A DNA stretch of 64,000 nt from CAVXNP01 sp963763305 (GTDB lineage: Bacteria > Pseudomonadota > Gammaproteobacteria > Xanthomonadales > Rhodanobacteraceae), in assembly GCA_963763305.1 (NCBI GenBank), contig CAVXNP010000001.1, positions 310,001-374,000 on the forward strand, read 5' to 3'. Shown one piece after another: positions 8,738-17,279 of the stretch (positions within the stretch are counted from its first letter, which is position 1; each line of letters begins with the position of its first letter). The notes beneath the pieces were generated by a model. That model made no database searches. It was given only the letters and a program-made list of their open reading frames with translations, and was not told the origin of the DNA. A program made the translations under genes and the position numbers.

Positions 8738-10057
8738 TCAGTGCAGTGTGGCCTCCGCGGCCGCATCCTGTACGCGGCGCACGTTGCACATCACCAATCC
8801 GCTTGCCGGCAATGCCGGCATGCGGTCCAGCGGGTAGCTCAGGTCCTGCGGCGGCACGCTGTACTCCAGTGCGCTGGCCAGCTCGCCCGCCGCTACCATC
8901 AACAGCGCGATGGCCGGGTTCTCGCCCGGGCAACGGTGGCCGGCCGCGGTGTCGCCAGCGCCTTGCGCCACGAAGTTGAACGCGCCCCCGTCCCAGTGCG
9001 CGAACCGGTCCGGGTTGAACTGCTCGGGCGACTCCCACAGCGCCGGGTCATGGTTGGTCCCGTACAGGTCGAGCACCACCCACTGGCCACGGCCAAAGTG
9101 CCGCCCATGCCAGTCGAACGGCTCACGCACGCAACCGCCGATCAGCGGAAAGAACGGGTAGTAACGACGGACCTCCTGCACGAAGCGCAGCAACAGCTCC
9201 GGCTCGCCCGCCTGCAGCCGCTGGCGCAGCGAGGGATGCTCGTGCAGGGCCAGCGCGGCAAAGGTGATCCAGCGCGATACCGCCACGGTCGGCCGCAGCA
9301 GGTTGATCAGCTCGACCGTGGCCGTGGGCACGTCCAGCAGCTGGCCCGTGTCGTCGCGGAACGCGGCCACCGCCGCCGCGGGCGAGCTGGCCGGGTCGGC
9401 CTGTTCGGCGCGCAGTTGCTCGATGATGGCGCCGATCCACCGCTCGTTGCGCCGTCGTCGCAGCCAGGCAGTGAGCAGACTCGGACCGAACGAGCCGGCC
9501 GCGTCGATCATGCTGGTGAACTCGCGCGTGCGGCGCTCCACCTCGTCTTCGGGCAGCGGCACGCCGGCCCAGCTGCACACCGTGCGGCACAGGATCTGCT
9601 CGGCCTCGCTCTGCAGCTCGATGCCCGGCTGGCGGCTCCAGCGGTCGACGGCGCTCCGCCACTGGCTGCGGAAGATCTGCACCATCCGCGCGGTGCCGGC
9701 CGGATCGAGCACCTGCAGGAACAGCTCCTTGCGATGCCGGTGCCGGGCGTCGTCCAGTTGCTGCACGCTACCGACGTCCTGCAGCAACGACACGGTGGTC
9801 GGTGGCATCGCTCCGCGCCGGGTGAAGCGGCCCGGGTGATAGAACATCGCCGCGGCATCGGCACCACGCACGCACACCACCGGCCGCAGCATCAGCCGGG
9901 TTTCGAAGGCGTCGCTGCCAAGCTTGCGGCAATGCCGTGAAATGAAGTCGTAACCCTGGTTGAGCAGGGACAGGGTGTTGTCCAGGGCCGGATCGCGCGG
10001 AAGGCCCGTATCGGCAGACGCGGCGGTGGATGGATGCTCGTGGGAAGACATAGGCAT
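8738..10057 (-). CDS. CYP152-type cytochrome P450 fatty-acid peroxygenase
   Basis: This heme-thiolate protein resembles the H2O2-driven CYP152 family (P450 BS-beta, SP-alpha, OleT), which hydroxylates or decarboxylates fatty acids without a redox partner. The heme-ligand region reads GHRCPGE, with Cys near residue 376 after FNFVAQGAGD. The I-helix shows LLRPTVAVS, whose Arg-Pro pair binds the substrate carboxylate and replaces the usual acid-alcohol pair. The stretch VGSVQQLDD aligns with the distal segment of this family and has Gln (about residue 99) where BS-beta has Gln85 and the decarboxylase OleT has His. Hydroxylation is therefore the likelier activity. The ATG at 10057 gives 439 residues, the usual size; the open frame further upstream has no P450 character. 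It is convergent with the GH31 gene and stands alone. Confidence 0.82.
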   Translation of the reverse strand: MPMSSHEHPSTAASADTGLPRDPALDNTLSLLNQGYDFISRHCRKLGSDAFETRLMLRPVVCVRGADAAAMFYHPGRFTRRGAMPPTTVSLLQDVGSVQQLDDARHRHRKELFLQVLDPAGTARMVQIFRSQWRSAVDRWSRQPGIELQSEAEQILCRTVCSWAGVPLPEDEVERRTREFTSMIDAAGSFGPSLLTAWLRRRRNERWIGAIIEQLRAEQADPASSPAAAVAAFRDDTGQLLDVPTATVELINLLRPTVAVSRWITFAALALHEHPSLRQRLQAGEPELLLRFVQEVRRYYPFFPLIGGCVREPFDWHGRHFGRGQWVVLDLYGTNHDPALWESPEQFNPDRFAHWDGGAFNFVAQGAGDTAAGHRCPGENPAIALLMVAAGELASALEYSVPPQDLSYPLDRMPALPASGLVMCNVRRVQDAAAEATLH

Positions 10058-10417
10058 CGTCGCTTCGGCGAGGGCGCTCCAGTGTCGCCGGCCGGGCGTG
10101 ATCACCACGGCAACCGCATGCGTAACCGGGACTGCCAGGCCCGTCGCTCCCACGCCATCGGGGGTGGATTTCGCGGCCCGCGTGTGAACGTGGCCGAGGC
10201 GAAGCGCCCTCGTCGATTTCACGATGAGGCATGCATCGTTGCTCCCGTCGGCGCATGGCGCTTCCCTTGCCGGGGTGGCACTCCGGTTGCCGCGGACGTG
10301 TCCGCGGTCGCCCACGGCGGAGCCGGGGCATGGAAACGCCATGAGCGGACCGGCGCCGGGCCTGCTGCCCCCCAGGCAGGCCCGGCGCCACACCTGCCCC
10401 GGCTGTCCCGGCGGTGT
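10058..10417. other. 360-bp intergenic region with a GC-rich inverted repeat
   Basis: No gene is recognisable here. The region contains the upstream sequence of the P450 gene and a 14-bp inverted repeat (GGCGCCGGGCCTGC, 10352-10388) about 30 bp past the stop codon of the CheB-like gene. That position fits a transcript end for the CheB-like gene, but no T-run follows on either strand, so it is only a possible terminator. Confidence 0.5.
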
Positions 10418-11434
10418 TCACTCGGCCCCGACAACCGCCGTGGGCAGATGTCCGGTCAGCTCCAGCAGGATCTCGGCGGACCGGGCGGTCCGAGCGATGT
10501 CCGCGGCCAGTTCCGCCCCTCCGCCGGCCAGCGCCTCCGGCCCTGTCTGCTCCGCGCGCAGACGCAGCAGCATCTCCCTTTCCTTCAGCGCCCGATAGGC
10601 GGACCACAGCTGGTCATCGGTGGTCTGAGCCTGCGCATGGACAAGCGTCTCCAGGGTAAAGCGATGCCCGGTATAGCAGTCGAATTCCGTTGGCTGCGTG
10701 TGCGCAACGGCCGCCAGTGAACCATGGCAGACCGGACACACGAAAGGCGAGCGATCCGCGTCGCGGGCCGATACGCAGGCCGGATCGTCCTGCCCGGCCG
10801 CTGCGCCCTCTGGCGTGTCCGCCCGCGCCAGCCCGTCCGCCATCGGCCTGCGATCGATTCCGGGGGCCGCGGCGCGCCCGCGTACCATGTCGATCAGAAG
10901 CTGCGGCATGCGTTCCAGTGGAACGCAGCTATCGACGTCGACATTCCGCCAGGCGCTCATCGGCATGCCGGGTGCCTCCGCATCCTGCGGGTCCTGCACC
11001 ACCGTCATTCCGCCGCACTGCTTGATATGCCGCAGCCCGAGGGTGCCGTCGTTGAGATTCCCGGTCAGCACCACGCCGATCACCCGTCGGCCATGCTCGC
11101 TCGCGGCCGAACGGAACAACGGATCCACCGCCGGCCGCGTGAAATGCTCCTTGGGTCCATGCACCAGCCGCAACTGGTCGCCATGGACCAGCAGGTGGCA
11201 ATCCGGAGGCGCGACATAGACACCGGCTTCGATGGTCTCGCCGTCGCGGGCATGACGTACCGGCAGGTGGCTGTGCCGGGCCAGAATTTCCGGCAGGTAA
11301 CTGGCATGACCATCGATGTGCATCACGACCAGCAGTGCGGCTGGCAGGTCGGCGGGCAAGCCCGCCACCAGCGTGCGCAATGCCTGCACCCCGCCGGTCG
11401 AGGTGCCCACCACGATCAATCGTTCCACGGCCAA
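10418..11434 (-). CDS. orphan CheB-type protein-glutamate methylesterase with Cys-rich tail
   Basis: The first roughly 190 residues form a CheB methylesterase domain, which in chemotaxis removes methyl groups from receptor glutamates. The nucleophile motif is GTSTGG, the histidine region is VMHIDGH and the aspartate region is LTGNLNDGTLG. There is no N-terminal receiver domain. The C-terminal part has two Cys (CPVC), then CYTGHRFTLE and a helical end, a layout seen in stand-alone CheB-like proteins. The start is uncertain: a TTG at 11434 has GGAGG 5 bases upstream, and a GTG at 11428 is also possible; length is about 338 residues. No other chemotaxis gene is in the window, so its target is unknown. 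The longer open frame to 12238 is a GC-rich artefact that runs over the next operon. Confidence 0.75.
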   Translation of the reverse strand: MAVERLIVVGTSTGGVQALRTLVAGLPADLPAALLVVMHIDGHASYLPEILARHSHLPVRHARDGETIEAGVYVAPPDCHLLVHGDQLRLVHGPKEHFTRPAVDPLFRSAASEHGRRVIGVVLTGNLNDGTLGLRHIKQCGGMTVVQDPQDAEAPGMPMSAWRNVDVDSCVPLERMPQLLIDMVRGRAAAPGIDRRPMADGLARADTPEGAAAGQDDPACVSARDADRSPFVCPVCHGSLAAVAHTQPTEFDCYTGHRFTLETLVHAQAQTTDDQLWSAYRALKEREMLLRLRAEQTGPEALAGGGAELAADIARTARSAEILLELTGHLPTAVVGAE

Positions 11435-11597
11435 ACCCGCCTCCAGCAAGAGCCCTTGCCAATCCCAGGCGAGCCTGCGCCACGCGGCGTTCCGGCGACG
11501 TGAGCGCCCCATCCCTGCCCGCCGTTGCGTTTCGACCCGCTTGCCAGACGGCCCCGTCTCGGCCCGATCGCCCACGCCCATGCCCATGCCGATGCCA

Positions 11598-11647
11598 ATG
11601 AATACGTATGCAAGCGCTGGTTGCTGCACTGCGATGCTTCCTACCAT
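11598..11647 (+). promoter_or_regulatory. candidate operator and promoter of the six-hairpin GH/MFS/GH13 operon
   Basis: ATGAATACGTATGCA (11598-11612) is followed by TACCAT (11642-11647), exactly 39 bp from TACGTA, as at 4640-4689. A TTGCTG at 11621 could be a -35 box with a short 15-bp spacer. Nothing else is seen between 11435 and 11752 apart from the GGGAG ribosome-binding site at 11741-11745. The shared module implies that both operons answer to one regulator. Confidence 0.6.
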
Positions 11648-11752
11648 GCAAGGCCCAGGCCGCCAGTGGGCCGGGACCGATGCTGCGTCCGCAAATGCGG
11701 TACGCGCGGGGCCGTGACATAACCACGGTTGGCAACCAGCGGGAGCCACGCC

Positions 11753-14033
11753 ATGAAGCACTACTGCACCGTTTCCAACCATGTGACCAGCGCATGCTGA
11801 GCCTGCTGCTGGCCACCGCGCTGGCCACTGGCGCGAACCCCGCGCCCTGGCACCACGGGCTGGACTGGCACGGTGTCCACGTCGGCATCGAGCATGATGC
11901 ACAGGGCCGCTACACCCTGGCATGGCCCTACGGGCAACGGGTGATCGCGCCGCAACCCTTGCACGTGGACACCGCCAGCCCGCTGTTCGACGGGCTGTTC
12001 GCGATGGCGCAGGACGACCTGTCCCTTGATTCGGTCGATGCGATCCGCGATGGCGCTTTCGACCACGGCCGGCCAATCCCCTGCCACTGTTTCGAGACCG
12101 GCCTGAAATGGCCGTATCGTGTGGACGCGCGACCTGTCCTACGCGATCGACCTGGGACTGTGGCGACTGGACCCGACACGCGCGCGCAACGGCCTTCGCT
12201 TCAAGCTCTCGGACCTGCGCAGGGCCGCGCCGTCGCAAGGACCCGCTTCGGATCAGTTGCTGGTAATGCAGGACACCGGGTCAGGCGGCAGCTGGCCGAT
12301 CAGCACCGATCGCGTGGTGTGGTTCCTGGGCGCCCGCCACCTGCTCGATGACCGGGCGTTCGCGGACCAGGCCTGGCACGCGGTCCGCGACACGCTGGCG
12401 CAGGATCGCGACTATGCGTTCGACGACCGCTTCGGCCTCTACCGGGGCGAGACCTCCTTCCTGGACTGGCGCGAACAGACCTACCCGGCCTGGACCGCAA
12501 ACGAGCGTAACTTTCATCGCCCAGTCGTTCGCGCTGTCCACCAACGTGCTGCATTACCAGGCCCTGCAGCTGGCAGCCACGATGGCCGCAGGCCACGGCC
12601 AGCCGCAGGCCGCCGCCGGCTACCGCGCGCAGGCGTCCGCGCTGAAGACGGCGATCAACGCGCACTTCTGGCGCGCCGACCGCGGCCTGTACATGAGCTA
12701 CATCGGCGGCGACGGCACGCCCGTTCGAAACCTACGACCTGCTCGGCACCGACCTGGCCATCATCAGCGGCGTGGCCGACGGCGAGCGGGCCGCGCAGGC
12801 GCTGGCGAACTACCCGACCTGGCCGGCCGGCAGCCCGGTGATCTGGCCCGAGCGCGCCGACCAGCCGATCTACCACAACCGCGCGATCTGGCCGTTCGTC
12901 AGCGCCTATACGCTGCGCGCGGCACGGGCCGATGGACGACCCGGCGCGCATCGCCCACGAGCTGCGCTCGCAGATGCGCGGCGCGGCGCTGTACGGCTCC
13001 AACATGGAAAACTACGAACTGCTGACCCAGGGCCAGCACGTCGACGAAGGCAAGCTCAGCGGCCCGGTGGTCAACTCGCCGCGCCAGCTGTGGTCGGTGG
13101 CCGGCTACTTCGCGGTGGTCACCGAGGGCGTGTTCGGCCTGACCGGAGACGGCCGGGTCGAGCCCAAGCTGCCCACCTCGCTGGTGCCGATGCTGTTCGG
13201 TAACCGTGAGGCGATCACGCTGACCTGGGCGACCGGCGCATCACCCTGCAGTTGCCGAGCAAAGGTCGACGGCAACCTGCTGGTCGCCGACCGCATCACG
13301 CACCGATGGCGACACCACCACGGTGCATGCTCAAGGCGGTGCGGGTGACTGCCCCGCCGCTGCGCACTGGCGCCCCGCTGGTAGCGCCGCCCGGCCCCGC
13401 CCGCCCCGGTGGTACAGGCCCAGGGCACATGGCTGGCGGGTACAGGCGGACGGCGTCGGTGCAGCTGTACGTCAACGGCGTGCGCCACGGCCGCATCGAC
13501 GGCAGCGGCCAGCTCCCGCCGCAGCCGGGACTGGCCTGCCTCAGCGCCACGCGCGGTTGGCGCCGACGGCCTGGAGTCGCTGCACAGCCCGGAGACCTGC
13601 GTCGGCCCTGCCACCCGCGTGAACGGCGCCTGGCCGCGCCGGTGGACGGCGCCGGCCGGCGGCAACTACCGCGTCGGCTGCGCTACGACAACGGCACGGA
13701 CCGATCAACACCGGCATCACTGCCGCGGTGAAGATGCTGACGATCTCGCGCTGCTGGCAGCGCCGGCGCAGGTGCGTCCCGATCGTGATGCCGCACAGCA
13801 TCGGCGAGCAGCGTTCGACCCACGGGCGCTTCCACGCCGATGCCGGGGCCGACCTGCAGCTTTGCCCTGGAGCACGGCTTCAACATGAGCTACCTGAGCC
13901 ACTTCGTCCACTACACCGGCGGCCCGGCGGCGCGAAGGCCCGCTCAACCAGGCCGACGTGCGTGCGCTCGTGCATCGCGCCGCTGGCGCCCCATGCCCAA
14001 GCCGGAAAGCCTGCCATGAAGAGCGCACCATGA
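11753..14033 (+). CDS. exported six-hairpin glycosidase (glucoamylase/debranching-like), multiply frameshifted
   Basis: Pieced together across frames this is one protein of roughly 750 residues with an (alpha/alpha)6 six-hairpin fold, like clan GH-L and glycogen-debranching-type hydrolases. Visible blocks in order are a Leu-rich signal peptide, WPY-VWTRDLSYA near 12110, GSWPISTDRVVW, FLDWREQTYPAW, VIWPERADQPIYHNRAIWPF, and a C-terminal beta-rich tail. The ATG at 11753 has GGGAG 7 bases upstream but needs one missing base near 11792; an ATG at 11794 is already in frame. Extra bases are inferred near 12118, 12506, 12723, 12931, 13264, 13304 and 13326, and a missing base near 13221. The stop overlaps the MFS start (ATGA, 14030-14033). 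All blocks remain in order, so sequence error is more likely than gene decay. The exact GH family is unsure. Confidence 0.65.
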
Positions 14034-15535
14034 AGAGCAAGCCGCCGCTGTCGTTCTGGCAGATCTGGAACATGTGCTTCGGCTTCCTCGGCATCCAGTT
14101 CGGCTTCGCCCTGCAGAACGCCAACGTCAGCCGCATCTTCCAGACGCTGGGCGCCAACGTCGGCGGACATCCCGATCCTGTGGGTGGCCGCTCCGCTGAC
14201 CGGACTGATCGTGCAGCCGATCATCGGGCACTATTCGGACCGCACCTGGAGCCGGCTGGGCCGGCGCCGACCCTACTTCGCCGGCCGGCGCGGTGCTGGC
14301 CACGCTGGCGCTGCTGGCGATGCCCAACGCGCCGGTGCTGTGGGTCGCGGCGGGCCTGCTGTGGATCATGGACGCCTCGTTCAACATCTCGATGGAGCCG
14401 TTCCGCGCGTTCGTCGGCGACCAGCTGCCGCCGCGCCAGCGCCCGCTGGGCTACGCCATGCAGAGCGTGTTCATCGGCGTCGGCGCGCGTGGTCGCCTCG
14501 CTGTTGCCCTGGCTGCTGGCCCACGCTGGGCGTCGCCAACACCGCGGCTGCCGGGCACATCCCCGACACCGTGAATATGGTCGTTCTACGTCGGCGGCGC
14601 GGTGCTGCTGGTCGCGGTACTGTGGACGGTACTGTCCACGCGCGAATACCCGCCCGAGCAACTGCGCGACTTCGACAGTGCACGCCCGCCCGCCGCAGCT
14701 CCTACACGGCCACCGGTCCGCCCCGCTGTCGGCGTGGCATGGCTGCTGGTCGGCCTGCTCGGTGCGGTGGCGATCGCCGGATTCCACCTGGCCGGCGAGC
14801 TGTATCTGCTGGCCGGCATGGTTGCCAGTCTTCGGCGCCGCGCAACTGTGGTTGTCGCGCACACGCAGTCGCGGCATGGCTGGCGCAGGTGTTGTGCGAT
14901 CTGCACGACATGCCGCACGCCATGCGGCGGCTGGCCTGGGTGCAGTTCTTCTCCTGGTTCGCCCTGTTCGCCATGTGGATCTACGCCACTCCGGCAGTCA
15001 CCGGGGCGATCTACCACACCACCGACACCGCCTCGGCGGCCTACAACGAGGGCGCCAACTGGGTCGGCGTGCTGTATGGCGTTCTACTTCGGGGTCGCCG
15101 CCGTGGCGGCGGTGGTGATTCCATGGATGGTGCAGCGCTGGGGCCTGCGCATCAGCCACCTGATCAACCTGTGGCTGGGCGGGCTGGGGCTGATCTCGTT
15201 CCTGCTGGTACCCGATCCGCGACTGGCTGCTGGGCTCGATGGTCGGGGTCGGCTTCGCCTGGGCCTCGATCGTCTCGCTGCCCTACGCGCTGCTCTCGGA
15301 CAACCTGCCCGCGGCGAAGATGGGCGTGTACATGGGCATCTTCAATTTCTTCATCGTGATCCCGCAGCTACTGGCCGCCAGCGTGCTGGGGCTGCTGCTG
15401 AAACTGTTCTTCCAGAGCCAGCCGATCTGGGCGCTGGTGCTGGGCGGGATCAGCCTGATCGTGGCCGGGCTGTGCACCTTGCGTGTGCACGAACCGGTAC
15501 CGGAACGCGCGGAATTGTCGGTGCAGGCCGGCTGA
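14030..15535 (+). CDS. SLC45/GPH-like MFS sugar permease (maltose/sucrose type), frameshifted
   Basis: This is a 12-TM major facilitator related to the SLC45/sucrose-proton symporters found in maltose loci of Xanthomonadales and Caulobacter. It would import maltose or maltodextrin with protons. The N-terminus reads LSFWQIWNMCFGFLG, then SRIFQTLGAN and the TM2-3 loop GHYSDRTWSRLGRRRPYF. The C-terminus is DNLPAAKMGVYMGIFNFF plus the last two helices. The reading frame changes at least eight times. Clear single-base insertions are at about 14165, 14488, 14583, 14827, 15081 and 15220, each directly after a third codon base (for example CCG then C). It overlaps the six-hairpin gene by 4 bases and is followed 16 bp later by a GH13 gene. 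It is the only sugar permease in the locus. Confidence 0.75.
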
Positions 15536-15551
15536 CCACAGGATACCCACC

Positions 15552-17258
15552 ATGAACCATGCGACCGTGCTGTCCACCCTCGCCCTGGCGCTAGCCGCCG
15601 GACCGGCCCTGGGCCAATCATCCAGCCAGGCCGCCGCTGCACCGCCATCGGCGTTCTATGGCACCGACGAACCGTTCGCCTCCGACGCGATCTACTTCGT
15701 GCTGACCGACCGCTTCGTCAACGGCGACCGCGGCAACGACCACCGCGACCAGGGCGGCGCGCACCCGACTTTCGACATCCCCGTTCAGGGGGCGCCGGCC
15801 GGACAAAGCGCCAACATCGGCTACCTCGGCGGCGACTTCAAGGGCATCGTCGATAATGCCGGCTACATCCGCGGCATGGGCTTCGGTGCGGTATGGATCA
15901 CCCCGATCGTGGACAACCCCGACCAGGCCTTCACCGGCGGCGACCCGGTGCACTGGGGCTCCAAGTTCACCGACCGCGGCAAGACCGGCTTCCACGGCTA
16001 CTGGGGGGTGAACTTCTACAAGCTTGACGAACACCTGCCCAGCCCGGGTCTGGACTTTCGCCAGTTCACCGCGAAGATGCACGCGGCCGGCCTGAAAGTG
16101 GTGCAGGACATCGTCGCCAACCACGGCTCGCCCGCCTTCAGCATGCCGCGGCGGCAGCCGCAGTTCGGGCAGATCTTCGACAAGAACGGCACGCTGGTCG
16201 CCGACCAGCAGAACCTGCCGCCGTATGAGCTCGACCCGCTGCACAACCCGCTCCACCGCTTCTATCACGCCTGGGACGACCTGGCCCAGCTGTCCAACAA
16301 CGACGGCGACAACCCGGCGGTGCTGGACTACTTCGTCGGCGCCTACGACCAGTGGGCCGACCAGGGCGCCGACGCGTTCCGCATCGACACCATCAGTCAC
16401 ATGCCCACGCGTTTCTGGAAAGCGTTCTCCACCCGCATCCGCCAGCGCCATCCGGGCATGTTCATGTTCGGCGAGGCGTTCGACGAGAACCCGGACGACC
16501 TGACCCGCTATACCTGGCGCAACAACGGCGGCATGAGCGTGGTCGACTTCCCGCTGCGCACGCGCATCGCCGATGTGTTCGAGCATCCCGGCAGCGATTA
16601 CGCCCGCATGCTCGACCGGCTGTTCCTCACCAACGGTCCCTACGGCAACCCGTACGAGCTGGTCACCTTCTACGACAACCACGACATGGCCCGGCTGGAC
16701 GCCAGCGACAACGGCTACATCGACGCCCACAACTGGATGTTCACCGCGCGCGGCATCCCGGCCATCTACTACGGCTCGGAGACCGGCTTCGAGCGCGGCA
16801 AGGCCGAACACGAAGGCAACCGCAACTACTTCGGCCAGCAGCGCATCGAGCAGGCACCAAGCAGCCCGATCTACCGGCACCTGGTGCGCATCGCGCGTCT
16901 GCGCGCGCGCCTGCCCGCGCTGCAGCGCGGGCTGATGCTGCCGTTGCGCTTCGGCGGTGACCAGGCAGCCTTCTACCGCGTCTACCAGCAAGGCGGTACG
17001 CACCAGATCGCGCTGGTGCTGCTGAACAAGGGCGACAAGCCGGCCGCGTTCCGCGTCGACCGGTTCATGCAGGCCGGCCACTGGCAGGCGATGCTCGGCG
17101 GCAACCCGGTGGAGGTGGCCCAGGGCGCACCACTGCAGGCGCAGGTCGCGGCGCACGGGGTACAGGTATACCTGCTCGATGCCGCGGTCACTCGTCCGGA
17201 TTTGCTGGCGCGGCTGACCCGCCTGATGCGCGAGAAGGGGCGTCCCGGCAGCCGTTGA
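15552..17258 (+). CDS. exported GH13 alpha-amylase/cyclomaltodextrinase-like enzyme
   Basis: This intact GH13 enzyme has 568 residues and an N-terminal signal peptide (Leu/Ala core, then PALGQ). The barrel begins with DAIYFVLTDRFVNGD, which includes the Asn/Asp residues of the calcium-dependent amylase type. Catalytic residues are nucleophile Asp near 279 (AFRIDTISHM), acid/base Glu near 308 (MFGEAFDE) and Asp near 378 (YDNHDMAR). GYWGVNFY in domain B and the C-terminal beta domain are complete. It is the last gene of the operon beginning at 11753 and is convergent with the next gene, 21 bp away. It probably cuts linear or cyclic maltodextrins in the periplasm; amylase and cyclodextrinase activities cannot be told apart by eye. 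Confidence 0.85.
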   Translation: MNHATVLSTLALALAAGPALGQSSSQAAAAPPSAFYGTDEPFASDAIYFVLTDRFVNGDRGNDHRDQGGAHPTFDIPVQGAPAGQSANIGYLGGDFKGIVDNAGYIRGMGFGAVWITPIVDNPDQAFTGGDPVHWGSKFTDRGKTGFHGYWGVNFYKLDEHLPSPGLDFRQFTAKMHAAGLKVVQDIVANHGSPAFSMPRRQPQFGQIFDKNGTLVADQQNLPPYELDPLHNPLHRFYHAWDDLAQLSNNDGDNPAVLDYFVGAYDQWADQGADAFRIDTISHMPTRFWKAFSTRIRQRHPGMFMFGEAFDENPDDLTRYTWRNNGGMSVVDFPLRTRIADVFEHPGSDYARMLDRLFLTNGPYGNPYELVTFYDNHDMARLDASDNGYIDAHNWMFTARGIPAIYYGSETGFERGKAEHEGNRNYFGQQRIEQAPSSPIYRHLVRIARLRARLPALQRGLMLPLRFGGDQAAFYRVYQQGGTHQIALVLLNKGDKPAAFRVDRFMQAGHWQAMLGGNPVEVAQGAPLQAQVAAHGVQVYLLDAAVTRPDLLARLTRLMREKGRPGSR

Positions 17259-17279
17259 GAAGCGTCCCGGGGTCCTGGC

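Noticed and set aside
6333..9038. 901-codon minus-strand frame across GH31 and the P450 end
   Set aside because: Low-complexity Arg/Ala/His translation antisense to a conserved GH31 gene.
10058..10393. Upstream extension of the P450 to 551 residues
   Set aside because: CYP152 proteins are about 420-440 residues; the extension has no P450 character.
11435..12238. N-terminal extension of the CheB-like protein to 606 residues
   Set aside because: The extra 268 residues are Arg/Pro-rich, show no domain, and lie over the operator and start of the glycosidase operon.
11753..15535. Decayed pseudogenes in the maltose operon
   Set aside because: All conserved blocks remain in order with no stops in the corrected frames, and the same kind of shift hits essential genes elsewhere in the window, so sequence artefact is more likely.
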